A stretch of DNA of 28,084 bases from UBA10110 sp964354145 (GTDB lineage: Bacteria; Patescibacteriota; Kazan-3B-28; UBA10110): positions 1-28,084 of the forward strand of contig CAYGXX010000005.1 in NCBI GenBank assembly GCA_964354145.1, written 5' to 3'. Below, piece after piece: positions 13,877 through 20,059 of the stretch. Under the pieces are notes generated by a model. That model was not told the DNA's origin. It did not search any database and worked only from the letters and a program-made list of their open reading frames with translations. Both the position numbers and the translations under genes were made by a program. Position 1 is the stretch's first letter, and every line of letters begins with the position of its first letter.

Positions 13877-14062
13877 TTTGCTACTTTTCTAGAAAAGTAG
13901 CGCAAAAGTCCCAGCCCGTCGTCCTCGCTATTCGCCTAATAAAATTGTCTTTCCGCTTCGCCAAACTCCCCCGCATACGCAGGGTCGAACAGTTGGCTCC
14001 GCAGCAACAATTTTATTGGCTCATTAACACTCGGACTCCAAGGGCTGGAGCTAAGAATCAGA
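13877..14062 (+). repeat. Long structured repeat element, copy A, after hisS
   Basis: It begins with the perfect palindrome CTACTTTTCTAGAAAAGTAG (13881-13900), then CGCAAAAGTCCCAGCC and a GTCGTCCTCGCT segment. An inverted pair AATAAAATTGT / ACAATTTTATT follows around further hairpins, and it ends in ACTCGGACTCCAAGGGCTGG (14029-14048). Related elements lie after ftsZ (copy B, same final 20-mer at 19847-19866) and after nrdJ (copy C, same start). The rest of the 13871-14210 gap holds a 20-mer, GACTCCAGAATCGTATAATT (14146-14165), that recurs at 24065-24084. Confidence 0.65.
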
Positions 14063-14145
14063 ACACTCAAGCTCCAATACTCGCCTAGAAGACACTAAAA
14101 ACCCCAGTGGCCGAGCTGGACGTCATTCTGGGGAGTCTAGGAGAC

Positions 14146-14165
14146 GACTCCAGAATCGTATAATT
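14146..14165 (+). repeat. 20-bp repeat containing TATAAT, copy 1
   Basis: GACTCCAGAATCGTATAATT is identical at 24065-24084. It ends in a perfect -10-like TATAAT and lies 45 bases upstream of the next gene start. No good -35 accompanies it, so promoter activity is only possible. Confidence 0.6.
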
Positions 14166-14210
14166 TCAACGGCCTCATATCTAATACATTTCTAATACAT
14201 TGCCAATAAA

Positions 14211-14537
14211 ATGGACCAAGATAAATGGGGGGAGATTTTAGACCGAGTGCAGGCCCAGTTTAAAGTTTTGGAACACACTAAGACTGCTGGTGAGGAGGGG
14301 ATCGGCGAGATTGAAACCTTAATTTTTGAGAGTCCAAGGGGAAAAGTAAAGCTGGTGTGGGTCACGCGGCCAGTAGTGCTGGATAAAAAGGTTATTGGGG
14401 CGCATCGCCGCGGGGCGAGCCGTGCTCAGTATGAATATGTCTATTCTGATACCGAAACTACCCATAAACTGGAGGCCTTTCGGGAAGTGGATAATGAGTG
14501 GCAAGAGTTAGACCCTAGTGCCTTCACTGATGTTTAA
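14211..14537 (+). CDS. Small conserved-looking hypothetical protein
   Basis: This 108-residue soluble protein has no signal peptide and no membrane segment. Its core is compact and beta-rich, with a basic stretch: a strand-like FESPRGKVKLVWVTRPVVLD, then KKVIGAHRRGASRAQYEYVYS and a C-terminal acidic tail. I do not recognise the family. The coding frame is credible because it overlaps the start of the following phosphoribosyltransferase gene, an arrangement typical of a real two-gene operon. No Shine-Dalgarno sequence is visible before its ATG; the upstream region is AT-rich with a repeated 'tctaatacatt'. Confidence 0.7.
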   Translation: MDQDKWGEILDRVQAQFKVLEHTKTAGEEGIGEIETLIFESPRGKVKLVWVTRPVVLDKKVIGAHRRGASRAQYEYVYSDTETTHKLEAFREVDNEWQELDPSAFTDV

Positions 14538-15174
14538 GGATCGAGAGGAAGCGGCAGAACAACTAACGGAATTGTTAGAAGGCTCTTTTAAGAGCCAGCC
14601 GGATACTTTTGTGTTAGCGATCCCTCGCGGGGGCGTGCCGGTGGGCGCGGTGGTAGCCCAAAAGCTAGGTCTTCCTTGGGGAGTTTTAGTAGTGCGTAAA
14701 TTAGGTTATCCCGGCAACCCCGAGTTTGCAGTAGGTGCAGTGGATGCGGATGGTGAATATGTTTTAGGCGCGGAGTTTGCCCAGAGCGGTCTTACGGAGA
14801 CACCAGAATTCCAAAAGGTTCTAAAGCAGGAATTAAAAGAGGTTCGCCGGCGGACGGAGTTATTTAATCCTCAGCCCTTGAAGCTGGTGGCTCAGAACAT
14901 AATCTTAGTTGATGATGGGATAGCGACCGGTCAGACCAATTTGGCAGCGGTAAGGTATCTTCAGCGACACGGGGCTAAAAAGGTGGTAGTGGCAGCGCCA
15001 GTGGCCTCACCTGATGCCATAGAATTATTAAAGTCTGCAGGCGCCCAGGTAGTTGTTTTGGAAGCCCCAGTTAATTTTATGGCCGTGGGGCAATTTTATG
15101 AGTATTTCCCTCAACTTACGGATGAAGAAGTACTTGATATAATTGACGATGGTTTCCTTACATCGTCATCCTGA
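14530..15174 (+). CDS. Phosphoribosyltransferase-family protein
   Basis: This is a type I phosphoribosyltransferase fold. The PRPP-binding loop is IILVDDGIATGQT, preceded by FVLAIPRGGVPVGAVVAQKL and VLVVRKLGYPGNPEFAVGAV, the pattern of predicted phosphoribosyltransferases of the COG1926 type. Its substrate is not known. The ATG at 14530 overlaps the preceding gene by eight bases and gives 214 residues; a GTG at 14518 would add four. The final residues TSSS and the TGA stop are read from a dispersed 'catcgtcatcctgagc' repeat, so the natural C-terminus has been replaced or extended by repeat DNA. Confidence 0.85.
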   Translation: MFKDREEAAEQLTELLEGSFKSQPDTFVLAIPRGGVPVGAVVAQKLGLPWGVLVVRKLGYPGNPEFAVGAVDADGEYVLGAEFAQSGLTETPEFQKVLKQELKEVRRRTELFNPQPLKLVAQNIILVDDGIATGQTNLAAVRYLQRHGAKKVVVAAPVASPDAIELLKSAGAQVVVLEAPVNFMAVGQFYEYFPQLTDEEVLDIIDDGFLTSSS

Positions 15175-15190
15175 GCTTGTCGAAGGATCT
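15163..15190. repeat. Dispersed 'gtcatcctgagcttgtcgaaggatct' repeat
   Basis: The unit occurs again, base for base over most of its length, at 24105-24133. Here it supplies the last codons and the stop of the phosphoribosyltransferase and lies directly upstream of the HIT gene promoter box. Confidence 0.75.
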
Positions 15191-15197
15191 CATATAG

Positions 15198-15203
15198 TAT
15201 AAT
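15198..15203 (+). promoter_or_regulatory. -10 box of a leaderless HIT-protein transcript
   Basis: A perfect TATAAT ends five bases before the ATG at 15209, and there is no Shine-Dalgarno sequence. TTGTCG at 15177-15182, part of the dispersed repeat, is a possible -35 with a short 15-base spacer. Confidence 0.5.
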
Positions 15204-15208
15204 TCTTA

Positions 15209-15625
15209 ATGATGACAGATTTAATTACCAATCAGGATTGTGTTTTTTGCAAGATAGCGCGCCACGACTTGCCGGCTAGTGTTCGTTTTGCAGCCGATGA
15301 AATGCTAGTGTTTGATGATATGAATCCCAATGCTCCTATTCATGTCCTCCTGATCCCTAAATTGCATTTGGCTAGCTTGGCTCATACTACAATTGACCAT
15401 CGAGAATTGTTAGGGAAATTGTTGTATCGTTGCAAACTGCTGGCAGATGAGTTGAATATATCTGATAGTGGATATAGAGTAATTATCAATACGGGGGAAT
15501 GGGGTGGCCAAGTTGTGTCGCATCTCCATCTCCATATTTTAGGTGGGGCACCTCTAACTGGTAATCTGACAGCTACCACTGCGGATAAGTCTAAACAGAT
15601 GACCAAAAAAGCTCTTGGCATTTAG
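15209..15625 (+). CDS. HIT-family (histidine triad) protein
   Basis: The 138-residue nucleotide-binding protein shows the HIT signature VSHLHLHILGG near the C-terminus, CVFCKIA at the N-terminus, and the FDDMNPNAPIHVLLIPKLH segment. HIT hydrolases of this HINT-like branch cleave nucleoside phosphoramidates or aminoacyl-AMP. A second ATG directly follows the first (15212). The -10 box five bases upstream implies a leaderless mRNA starting about at the first ATG. It lies just before rpsU in the same direction. Confidence 0.93.
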   Translation: MMTDLITNQDCVFCKIARHDLPASVRFAADEMLVFDDMNPNAPIHVLLIPKLHLASLAHTTIDHRELLGKLLYRCKLLADELNISDSGYRVIINTGEWGGQVVSHLHLHILGGAPLTGNLTATTADKSKQMTKKALGI

Positions 15626-15627
15626 GG

Positions 15628-15656
15628 TTGACTTATACCTTATAATCAGGTTATCA
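15628..15656 (+). promoter_or_regulatory. Possible promoter of rpsU
   Basis: TTGACT (15628-15633), 17 bases and TTATCA (15651-15656) would start transcription at the rpsU ATG. A perfect TATAAT at 15641-15646 is an alternative -10 and would leave a leader of about 11 bases. Either way the leader is very short and no ribosome binding site is seen. Confidence 0.4.
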
Positions 15657-15663
15657 TTTGCTT

Positions 15664-15867
15664 ATGTCTAGTTACGTCAAACGCAAAGAAAAGGAGAGTT
15701 TCGAGGCGATGATGCGCCGGTTTAACCGGATGGTTCTTCTCTCCAAATCTCTTACCGAAGCTAGGGAGCGGCGGTTTCATGCCAAACCAGTAACGAAGAG
15801 CCAACGGCGGGCTAGCGCAGTGCGCAAAGATAAAATTCGTGTCCAAAAAAAGAAGGAACTCTATTAG
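15664..15867 (+). CDS. rpsU: 30S ribosomal protein S21
   Basis: This small basic protein of 67 residues is usual for S21, which binds the platform near the 3' end of 16S rRNA and helps initiation. It reads MSSYVKRKEKESFEAMMRRFNRMV with the conserved FxxxxRRFxRxV-like helix and a lysine-rich tail. The ATG at 15664 is preferred over an in-frame TTG two codons upstream. The TAG stop abuts an ATGGAT direct repeat of the inserted element, and yqeY resumes on its far side, so the rpsU-yqeY pair was probably continuous (TAG-ATG) before insertion. Confidence 0.93.
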   Translation: MSSYVKRKEKESFEAMMRRFNRMVLLSKSLTEARERRFHAKPVTKSQRRASAVRKDKIRVQKKKELY

Positions 15868-15995
15868 ATGGATCCCGTTAGAAGCACTCTATCAAGCACT
15901 GAGCCCAATGAACCACTTAATGACTAATTTATTATCAGATATCTTATTGTTAAACGGTCGGGAGCCCTGGGCTCCCTGCTTCTAACGGGATGGAT
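15868..15995 (+). mobile_element. MITE-like element, copy 2, at the rpsU-yqeY junction
   Basis: A 116-bp core (15874-15989) has perfect 12-bp inverted ends CCCGTTAGAAGC and GCTTCTAACGGG, an AT-rich middle, and a subterminal hairpin GGGAGCC-CTG-GGCTCCC (15960-15976), followed by one T and the right arm. The flanking direct repeats are ATGGAT (15868-15873 and 15990-15995), and the right one forms the first two codons of yqeY. Compared with copy 1, the end arms and the hairpin arms differ only by paired changes, while the middle has diverged strongly. There is no open reading frame inside. Confidence 0.8.
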
Positions 15996-16424
15996 ATTAA
16001 GGCTCAAGTTCAGGCTGAGTTAACCTCGGCGATGAAAAATAAGGACGATTTAAAGCTACAGACTATGCGGTTGCTTAGTAGTGCCATTCACAATGAGGAG
16101 ATTGCTAAACGGGCGGAGCTCTCCGAAGCAGATATCCACACCGTGATCAAGCGAGAGGTAAAAAAGCGCAAAGAAGCTATTGAAAGTTACACTGCGGGCG
16201 GGCGACCAGAGCAGGCCAAGAAGGAATCAGCAGAACTTAAAATCCTGGAGGCTTATTTACCAAAAGCTTTAAGTGAGGAAGAGTTAATGCGAATTGTTGA
16301 TGAGGAGATAGCGGCTAACCCCGGAGTCAAAGCCGGTCAGGTTATCGGCGCAGTGATGAAGAAGGCAGGCGGGCAAGCCGATGGCACGCTGGTGGCCAAA
16401 TTAGTAAACGCCAAACTAAGCTAA
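15990..16424 (+). CDS. yqeY: GatB/YqeY domain-containing protein
   Basis: The protein of 144 residues is of the free-standing GatB/YqeY type, related to the C-terminal tRNA-binding tail of the amidotransferase GatB. It shows the family pattern LTSAMKNKDDLKLQTMRLLSSAIHNEEI, then VIKREVKKRKEAIESY, ILEAYLPKALSEEEL and the C-terminal KPGxxxGxVMKK-like GAVMKKAGGQADGTLVAKLV. The exact role is unknown. The ATG at 15990 directly adjoins the right arm of the inserted element, and no Shine-Dalgarno sequence is available. The stop overlaps the ybeY start by one base (TAATG). rpsU-yqeY-ybeY is a common gene order. Confidence 0.92.
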   Translation: MDIKAQVQAELTSAMKNKDDLKLQTMRLLSSAIHNEEIAKRAELSEADIHTVIKREVKKRKEAIESYTAGGRPEQAKKESAELKILEAYLPKALSEEELMRIVDEEIAANPGVKAGQVIGAVMKKAGGQADGTLVAKLVNAKLS

Positions 16425-16873
16425 TGTCACGGGTTTTTGTTGGGTACGATCAGCACAGCATAGAAGGAGTGGACGAAGAATTCGTCCGTTTTATTTTTGA
16501 CCTCACCATAGGTTCCACCAATAAAAAGATGGATAGCGAAGTAGGTTTGATTATTGCCGGCGATGAAGAGATCCAGAAACTTAATCATCGTTATCGCGGG
16601 AAAAATCAGCCAACTAATGTATTATCGTTTGCTAATCAAGAAATGGCTGAGGGTGTCCAGCCAGAACCCGATGCACGTTATTTGGGCGATATCTACATTG
16701 GCTATTCTTGTCTCGCTAGAGAGGCTCAGGATCTAAAGATCTCCAAGCGGGAGAGGTTTGCTCAATTATTTGTGCATGGCTTACTCCATTTATTAGGGTT
16801 TGATCATGAAAATCCTACCGAGGCGGTTAAAATGGAAGAATTAGAAGACCATATTGTGCAATTAGTGTTGTAG
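16424..16873 (+). CDS. ybeY: Endoribonuclease YbeY
   Basis: YbeY is a metal-dependent RNase that matures the 3' end of 16S rRNA and takes part in ribosome quality control. The zinc motif is complete as HGLLHLLGFDHE, with the LGDIYIGYSCLAREA segment and the earlier NVLSFANQ segment typical of the family. The 149-residue length is normal. Translation is coupled to yqeY through TAATG. It precedes ftsA, which has its own promoter in the spacer. Confidence 0.94.
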   Translation: MSRVFVGYDQHSIEGVDEEFVRFIFDLTIGSTNKKMDSEVGLIIAGDEEIQKLNHRYRGKNQPTNVLSFANQEMAEGVQPEPDARYLGDIYIGYSCLAREAQDLKISKRERFAQLFVHGLLHLLGFDHENPTEAVKMEELEDHIVQLVL

Positions 16874-16942
16874 TTAGGAGTGAACTGCGGCATAGATTTT
16901 GCGATAGCAGATTTTATGCCGCTGGGGATAATCAGGGGGAGA

Positions 16943-16971
16943 TTGGCTAAGCTTGGCATCTCGCTTATAAT
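16943..16971 (+). promoter_or_regulatory. Promoter of ftsA
   Basis: TTGGCT (16943-16948), a 17-base spacer and a perfect TATAAT (16966-16971) predict a start near 16978. That is just before a block of tandem repeats and about 74 bases before the ftsA ATG. Confidence 0.75.
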
Positions 16972-16982
16972 GGATAAGAACG

Positions 16983-17039
16983 TCAAACGTTCCAAGGAAC
17001 CTCAAACGTTCCAAGGGACGTTAGACGTCCCAAGGAATT
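16983..17039 (+). repeat. Three tandem 19-bp palindrome-containing repeats in the ftsA leader
   Basis: The units start at 16983, 17002 and 17021, with the first two sharing TCAAACGTTCCAAGG. Each holds a small palindrome: GTTCCAAGGAAC, GTTCCAAGGGAC and GTCCCAAGGAAT. Neighbouring units can also pair with each other (GGAAC with GTTCC, GGGAC with GTCCC). The block begins about five bases after the predicted transcription start and ends 12 bases before ftsA, so it could be a repressor operator array or a leader RNA switch. Confidence 0.7.
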
Positions 17040-17051
17040 AATAAGCTCCAC

Positions 17052-18263
17052 ATGAGGGAAAAAGTTACCATCGGTATTGATGTTGGTAGTTCACAAGTGG
17101 TGGTCATTATTGGCCATCGCGGGGAAGATGAGATGCACCCCAATATTATTGGGGTAGGAGTGCAAGAGAACTCCGGTTTACGCAAGGGGGTAGTGACTGA
17201 TGTGGAGGAGACGGTGGCTGCCATCACCGCCGCTTTAGATAAAGCGGAGCGGATGGCGGGAGTGCCCATTGAAAATGCTTATATTAGCATTAATGGCGAA
17301 CATGTCCAGTCCTCCAATACCAGGGGGCTGATTTCGGTAGCTCATCATGAAATCGGCAGTGATGATATTTTGCGAGTGATTGAGAGTGCCCAGACAGTAG
17401 CTTTGCCAGCCAACCGCGAGATTATCCATGTGATCCCTCGCACCTTCATTGTGGACGGTCAGGATGGCATCAAGGACCCCATTGGGATGGCAGGGACACG
17501 GCTGGAAGTAGATGCTCATGTCATTACGGGGGCTACCCCTTTTATCAGGAATCTGCAGAAGACGGTCGAGCAGGCCGGAGTGAGCATCGCTAATTTCGTG
17601 TTGTCTCCTCTAGCCGCCAGCAAAGCGGTCCTATCTAAGAAACAAAAGGAGCTGGGGGTAGTGGTAGTAGATATTGGAGCGGGCACTACCGGGCTGGTGG
17701 TGTTTGACGAGGGAGATATCTGCCACTCCGCCGTGTTGCCGATTGGCTCGGGCCATCTAACTTCAGATATCGCAATTGGGCTTAGGACTTCACTGGATGT
17801 GGCCGAGAAGGTCAAGGTAGAATACGGGATGGCGAGCTCTATTATGTTATCCGACAAAGACACTGTTGATCTCTCGCGTTTTGATAAATCCGAGGACCAA
17901 GTTATTTCCCGTCGGTATATTGCTGAGATTATTGAAGCTCGGCTGATGGAGATTTTTATGATGATTAAAGCGGAGCTGCGAAAAGCCGGAAAAGATGGAA
18001 TGTTGCCAGCGGGCACGGTACTAGTCGGCGGCGGCGCCAAATTACCGGGGATTGTTGATTTTGCTAAGGATCATTTAGGCTTATCTGCTCAAATTGGTTT
18101 TCCAATTGAACTTCGGGGAGTAGTTGATCAGTTAGATGACCCCCGGTTTGTCACCGCCATTGGATTGGTCCTTTGGGGGATGGACGAAACTAGCAACCTA
18201 ACTGATTTCAGGGAACCTAGTTTTAGTGGAGTGTTGGCTCGCCTGAGAAATTGGTTTAAGTAA
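17052..18263 (+). CDS. ftsA: Cell division protein FtsA
   Basis: This actin-like ATPase tethers FtsZ filaments to the membrane. The 403-residue protein shows the actin-fold phosphate loops VTIGIDVGSSQVVVIIG at the N-terminus and VVVDIGAGTTGLVVFDEG in the middle, the adenosine motif VLVGGGAKLPGI, and the FtsA-specific 1C domain with AYISINGEHVQS. The C-terminus FSGVLARLRNWFK is an amphipathic membrane-targeting helix. No strong Shine-Dalgarno sequence precedes the ATG. ftsZ follows behind its own promoter. A short CCCC...GGGG hairpin lies after the stop. Confidence 0.94.
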   Translation: MREKVTIGIDVGSSQVVVIIGHRGEDEMHPNIIGVGVQENSGLRKGVVTDVEETVAAITAALDKAERMAGVPIENAYISINGEHVQSSNTRGLISVAHHEIGSDDILRVIESAQTVALPANREIIHVIPRTFIVDGQDGIKDPIGMAGTRLEVDAHVITGATPFIRNLQKTVEQAGVSIANFVLSPLAASKAVLSKKQKELGVVVVDIGAGTTGLVVFDEGDICHSAVLPIGSGHLTSDIAIGLRTSLDVAEKVKVEYGMASSIMLSDKDTVDLSRFDKSEDQVISRRYIAEIIEARLMEIFMMIKAELRKAGKDGMLPAGTVLVGGGAKLPGIVDFAKDHLGLSAQIGFPIELRGVVDQLDDPRFVTAIGLVLWGMDETSNLTDFREPSFSGVLARLRNWFK

Positions 18264-18354
18264 GTTATCCCCAATTCGGGGATTAAAACTAGTGGGGATG
18301 AAATATGGCCTTTTTAGCTCCCAAAGCCAGTTTATTGAGAATCTTTTAATCCTT

Positions 18355-18384
18355 TTGACTTACCTTTCGTTACTCATATATAAT
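18355..18384 (+). promoter_or_regulatory. Promoter of ftsZ
   Basis: TTGACT (18355-18360), an 18-base spacer and a perfect TATAAT (18379-18384) predict a start near 18391, leaving a leader of about 75 bases that contains a GTGGATAACGTGGGGATTAG segment. Confidence 0.8.
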
Positions 18385-18466
18385 GAGGTGTCGTTGGGTG
18401 GATAACGTGGGGATTAGGTGTGGATTATTTTAAGCAAATCAAATAATGCTTGGGAGGACTAATTAT

Positions 18467-19561
18467 ATGGCTTCGCGAAAGATGATCGCTGATTTCACCG
18501 GCGAAGGGGTGTTCGCCAGGATTAAAGTTGTGGGAGTCGGGGGTGGTGGTTCGCATGCCATTAATCGAATGATTGATGCCAATATTAAGGGCGTCGAGTT
18601 TGTAGCGATCAATACTGATGCCCAAGATCTGCATTATTGCGGAGCTTCTACTAAAATTCATATTGGTCAAACAACCACGCGCGGTTTGGGTGCCGGGGCC
18701 GATCCCGAAAAAGGCAAAAAATCCGCCGAAGAAAATAAGGAAGATATTTATAATGCGCTTAAAGACGCCGATATGGTTTTTGTAACCTACGGTGCGGGCG
18801 GTGGTACTGGCACGGGGGCAGGTCCGGTGGTGGCAGAAATTGCCCGGGAATTAGGCGCTTTGACGGTGGCGGTGGTGACCAAGCCATTTTCTTTTGAGGG
18901 ATTGCGTCGCCGAAAAATTGCCGAGGAGGGGATTGAGGACTTGCGTAGCCGGGTAGATACTTTGATTGTGATTCCCAATGATCGCTTACTCCAAGTTATC
19001 GATAAAAAGACTTCGTTGTATGACGCTTTCTCGGTAGTAGATGATGTGCTGCGGCAGGGCGTGCAAGGTATTTCTGATTTGATCACGCAACATGGGATGA
19101 TCAATGTGGACTTTGCCGATGTGAAGGCGATTATGGCTAATTCTGGCTCTGCTTTAATGGGCATCGGGCGAGGCACGGGTGACAGTCGAACCTTGGAGGC
19201 GGCTAAGCAGGCGATTGACAGCCCGCTTCTGGAACTCTCTATTGATGGTGCTAAAGGCATCCTGTTTAACATTACCGGTGGTCCGGATTTAGGGATGTAT
19301 GAGATTGATGAAGCAGCTCGGATTATTACGGAAGCGGCTGATCCGGATGCTAACATCATCTTTGGCGCTGTGATTGATGAGGCGATGCAGGGCGAAGTGA
19401 AGATCACCGTGGTAGCTACTGGTTTTGAAGACGATATGTATAGCGTGACGCCAGGGCGCCGGCGGATGGAGTCAATGCGAACCGGGGCTCCCAAAGAAAA
19501 TGCGGAAGAGGAAAAAGAGGAGATTGATGTTCCGGCTTTCATCCGCAAAAAAATCAAATAA
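18467..19561 (+). CDS. ftsZ: Cell division protein FtsZ
   Basis: This tubulin-like GTPase forms the division ring. Signature elements are IKVVGVGGGGSHAINRM, the GTP-binding GAGGGTGTGAGPVV, NVDFADVKAIM (the catalytic T7 loop of the neighbouring subunit), and the C-terminal peptide IDVPAFIRKKIK that binds FtsA. The ATG at 18467 is chosen because GGGAGG lies eight bases upstream; an in-frame ATG at 18446 would place that site inside the gene. The resulting 364 residues are typical. The linker before the terminal peptide is short and Glu-rich. Confidence 0.96.
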   Translation: MASRKMIADFTGEGVFARIKVVGVGGGGSHAINRMIDANIKGVEFVAINTDAQDLHYCGASTKIHIGQTTTRGLGAGADPEKGKKSAEENKEDIYNALKDADMVFVTYGAGGGTGTGAGPVVAEIARELGALTVAVVTKPFSFEGLRRRKIAEEGIEDLRSRVDTLIVIPNDRLLQVIDKKTSLYDAFSVVDDVLRQGVQGISDLITQHGMINVDFADVKAIMANSGSALMGIGRGTGDSRTLEAAKQAIDSPLLELSIDGAKGILFNITGGPDLGMYEIDEAARIITEAADPDANIIFGAVIDEAMQGEVKITVVATGFEDDMYSVTPGRRRMESMRTGAPKENAEEEKEEIDVPAFIRKKIK

Positions 19562-19569
19562 CTAATTAT

Positions 19570-19633
19570 TCCCCGAGCGTAGTCGAGGGGCTACATTTTG
19601 ATGTGTCATTCTGAGCGAAGTCGAAGAATCTGG
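19570..19633. repeat. Dispersed repeats after ftsZ
   Basis: TTCCCCGAGCGTAGTCGAGG and GTCATTCTGAGCGAAGTCGA are two adjacent units of the small dispersed repeat families seen at 23941 and 24105. They are the first part of the 498-base gap between ftsZ and nrdJ. Confidence 0.65.
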
Positions 19634-19659
19634 TCGCTTTGAAAGCGGCCCTAATTTTA

Positions 19660-19870
19660 GTTACTTTTCCAGAAATCTTTTTGACACTCTTTTAAAAGAG
19701 TGTCCAGAAACTCCGGGCAGTCGCCCTCGCTCTGGATAAAGTAAAATATAGCTTTCTGTTCTCGCCCGGAAAGTACCGGGCTTCACAGCGCTAATTTTAC
19801 TAATCCAGTACACTCGGGCTCCAATGCCCGGATTGGCAGAACAAAAACTCGGACTCCAAGGGCTGGTCTT
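19660..19870 (+). repeat. Long structured repeat element, copy B, after ftsZ
   Basis: It has the same plan as copy A after hisS. A diverged 'ttacttttccagaaa' start is followed by a perfect 22-bp palindrome (19683-19704, arms GACACTCTTTT/AAAAGAGTGTC) and GCAGTCGCCCTCGCT. An inverted pair AGTAAAAT/ATTTTACT brackets further hairpins, and ACTCGGACTCCAAGGGCTGG (19847-19866) ends it. After it, CCCGC (about 19877) and GCGGG before TTTTTATT near 19912-19921 may form a weak terminator. The remaining sequence up to nrdJ (about 19925-20050) shows no gene; I found no cobalamin riboswitch or NrdR box there. Confidence 0.6.
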
Positions 19871-20059
19871 ACTGACCCGCTAACCTGCTAATAAACTTAT
19901 ACGGCTGGGGGCGGGTTTTTATTAGCCATCTTGGTGATAATAGAGGTTGGAGGTAAGTTAAACTTGCACTGATTTTGCTTGGGTGGGGGAGATTGCGGCA
20001 GTTTTCCGCAAAGCAAAAACTCATTATTAAACGGACTTTAATCACACTTAGGAGGTGGC

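Noticed and set aside
16983..17039. Tandem 19-bp repeats as a CRISPR array
   Set aside because: Units are directly adjacent with no spacers, only three copies exist, and no cas gene is near.
18787..19557. A 256-codon frame antisense to ftsZ
   Set aside because: It is the mirror of a highly conserved gene; Ser/Ile-rich translation is an artefact of ftsZ codon use.
19880..20059. Cobalamin riboswitch upstream of nrdJ
   Set aside because: The conserved B12-box core is not present and no matching helices were seen.
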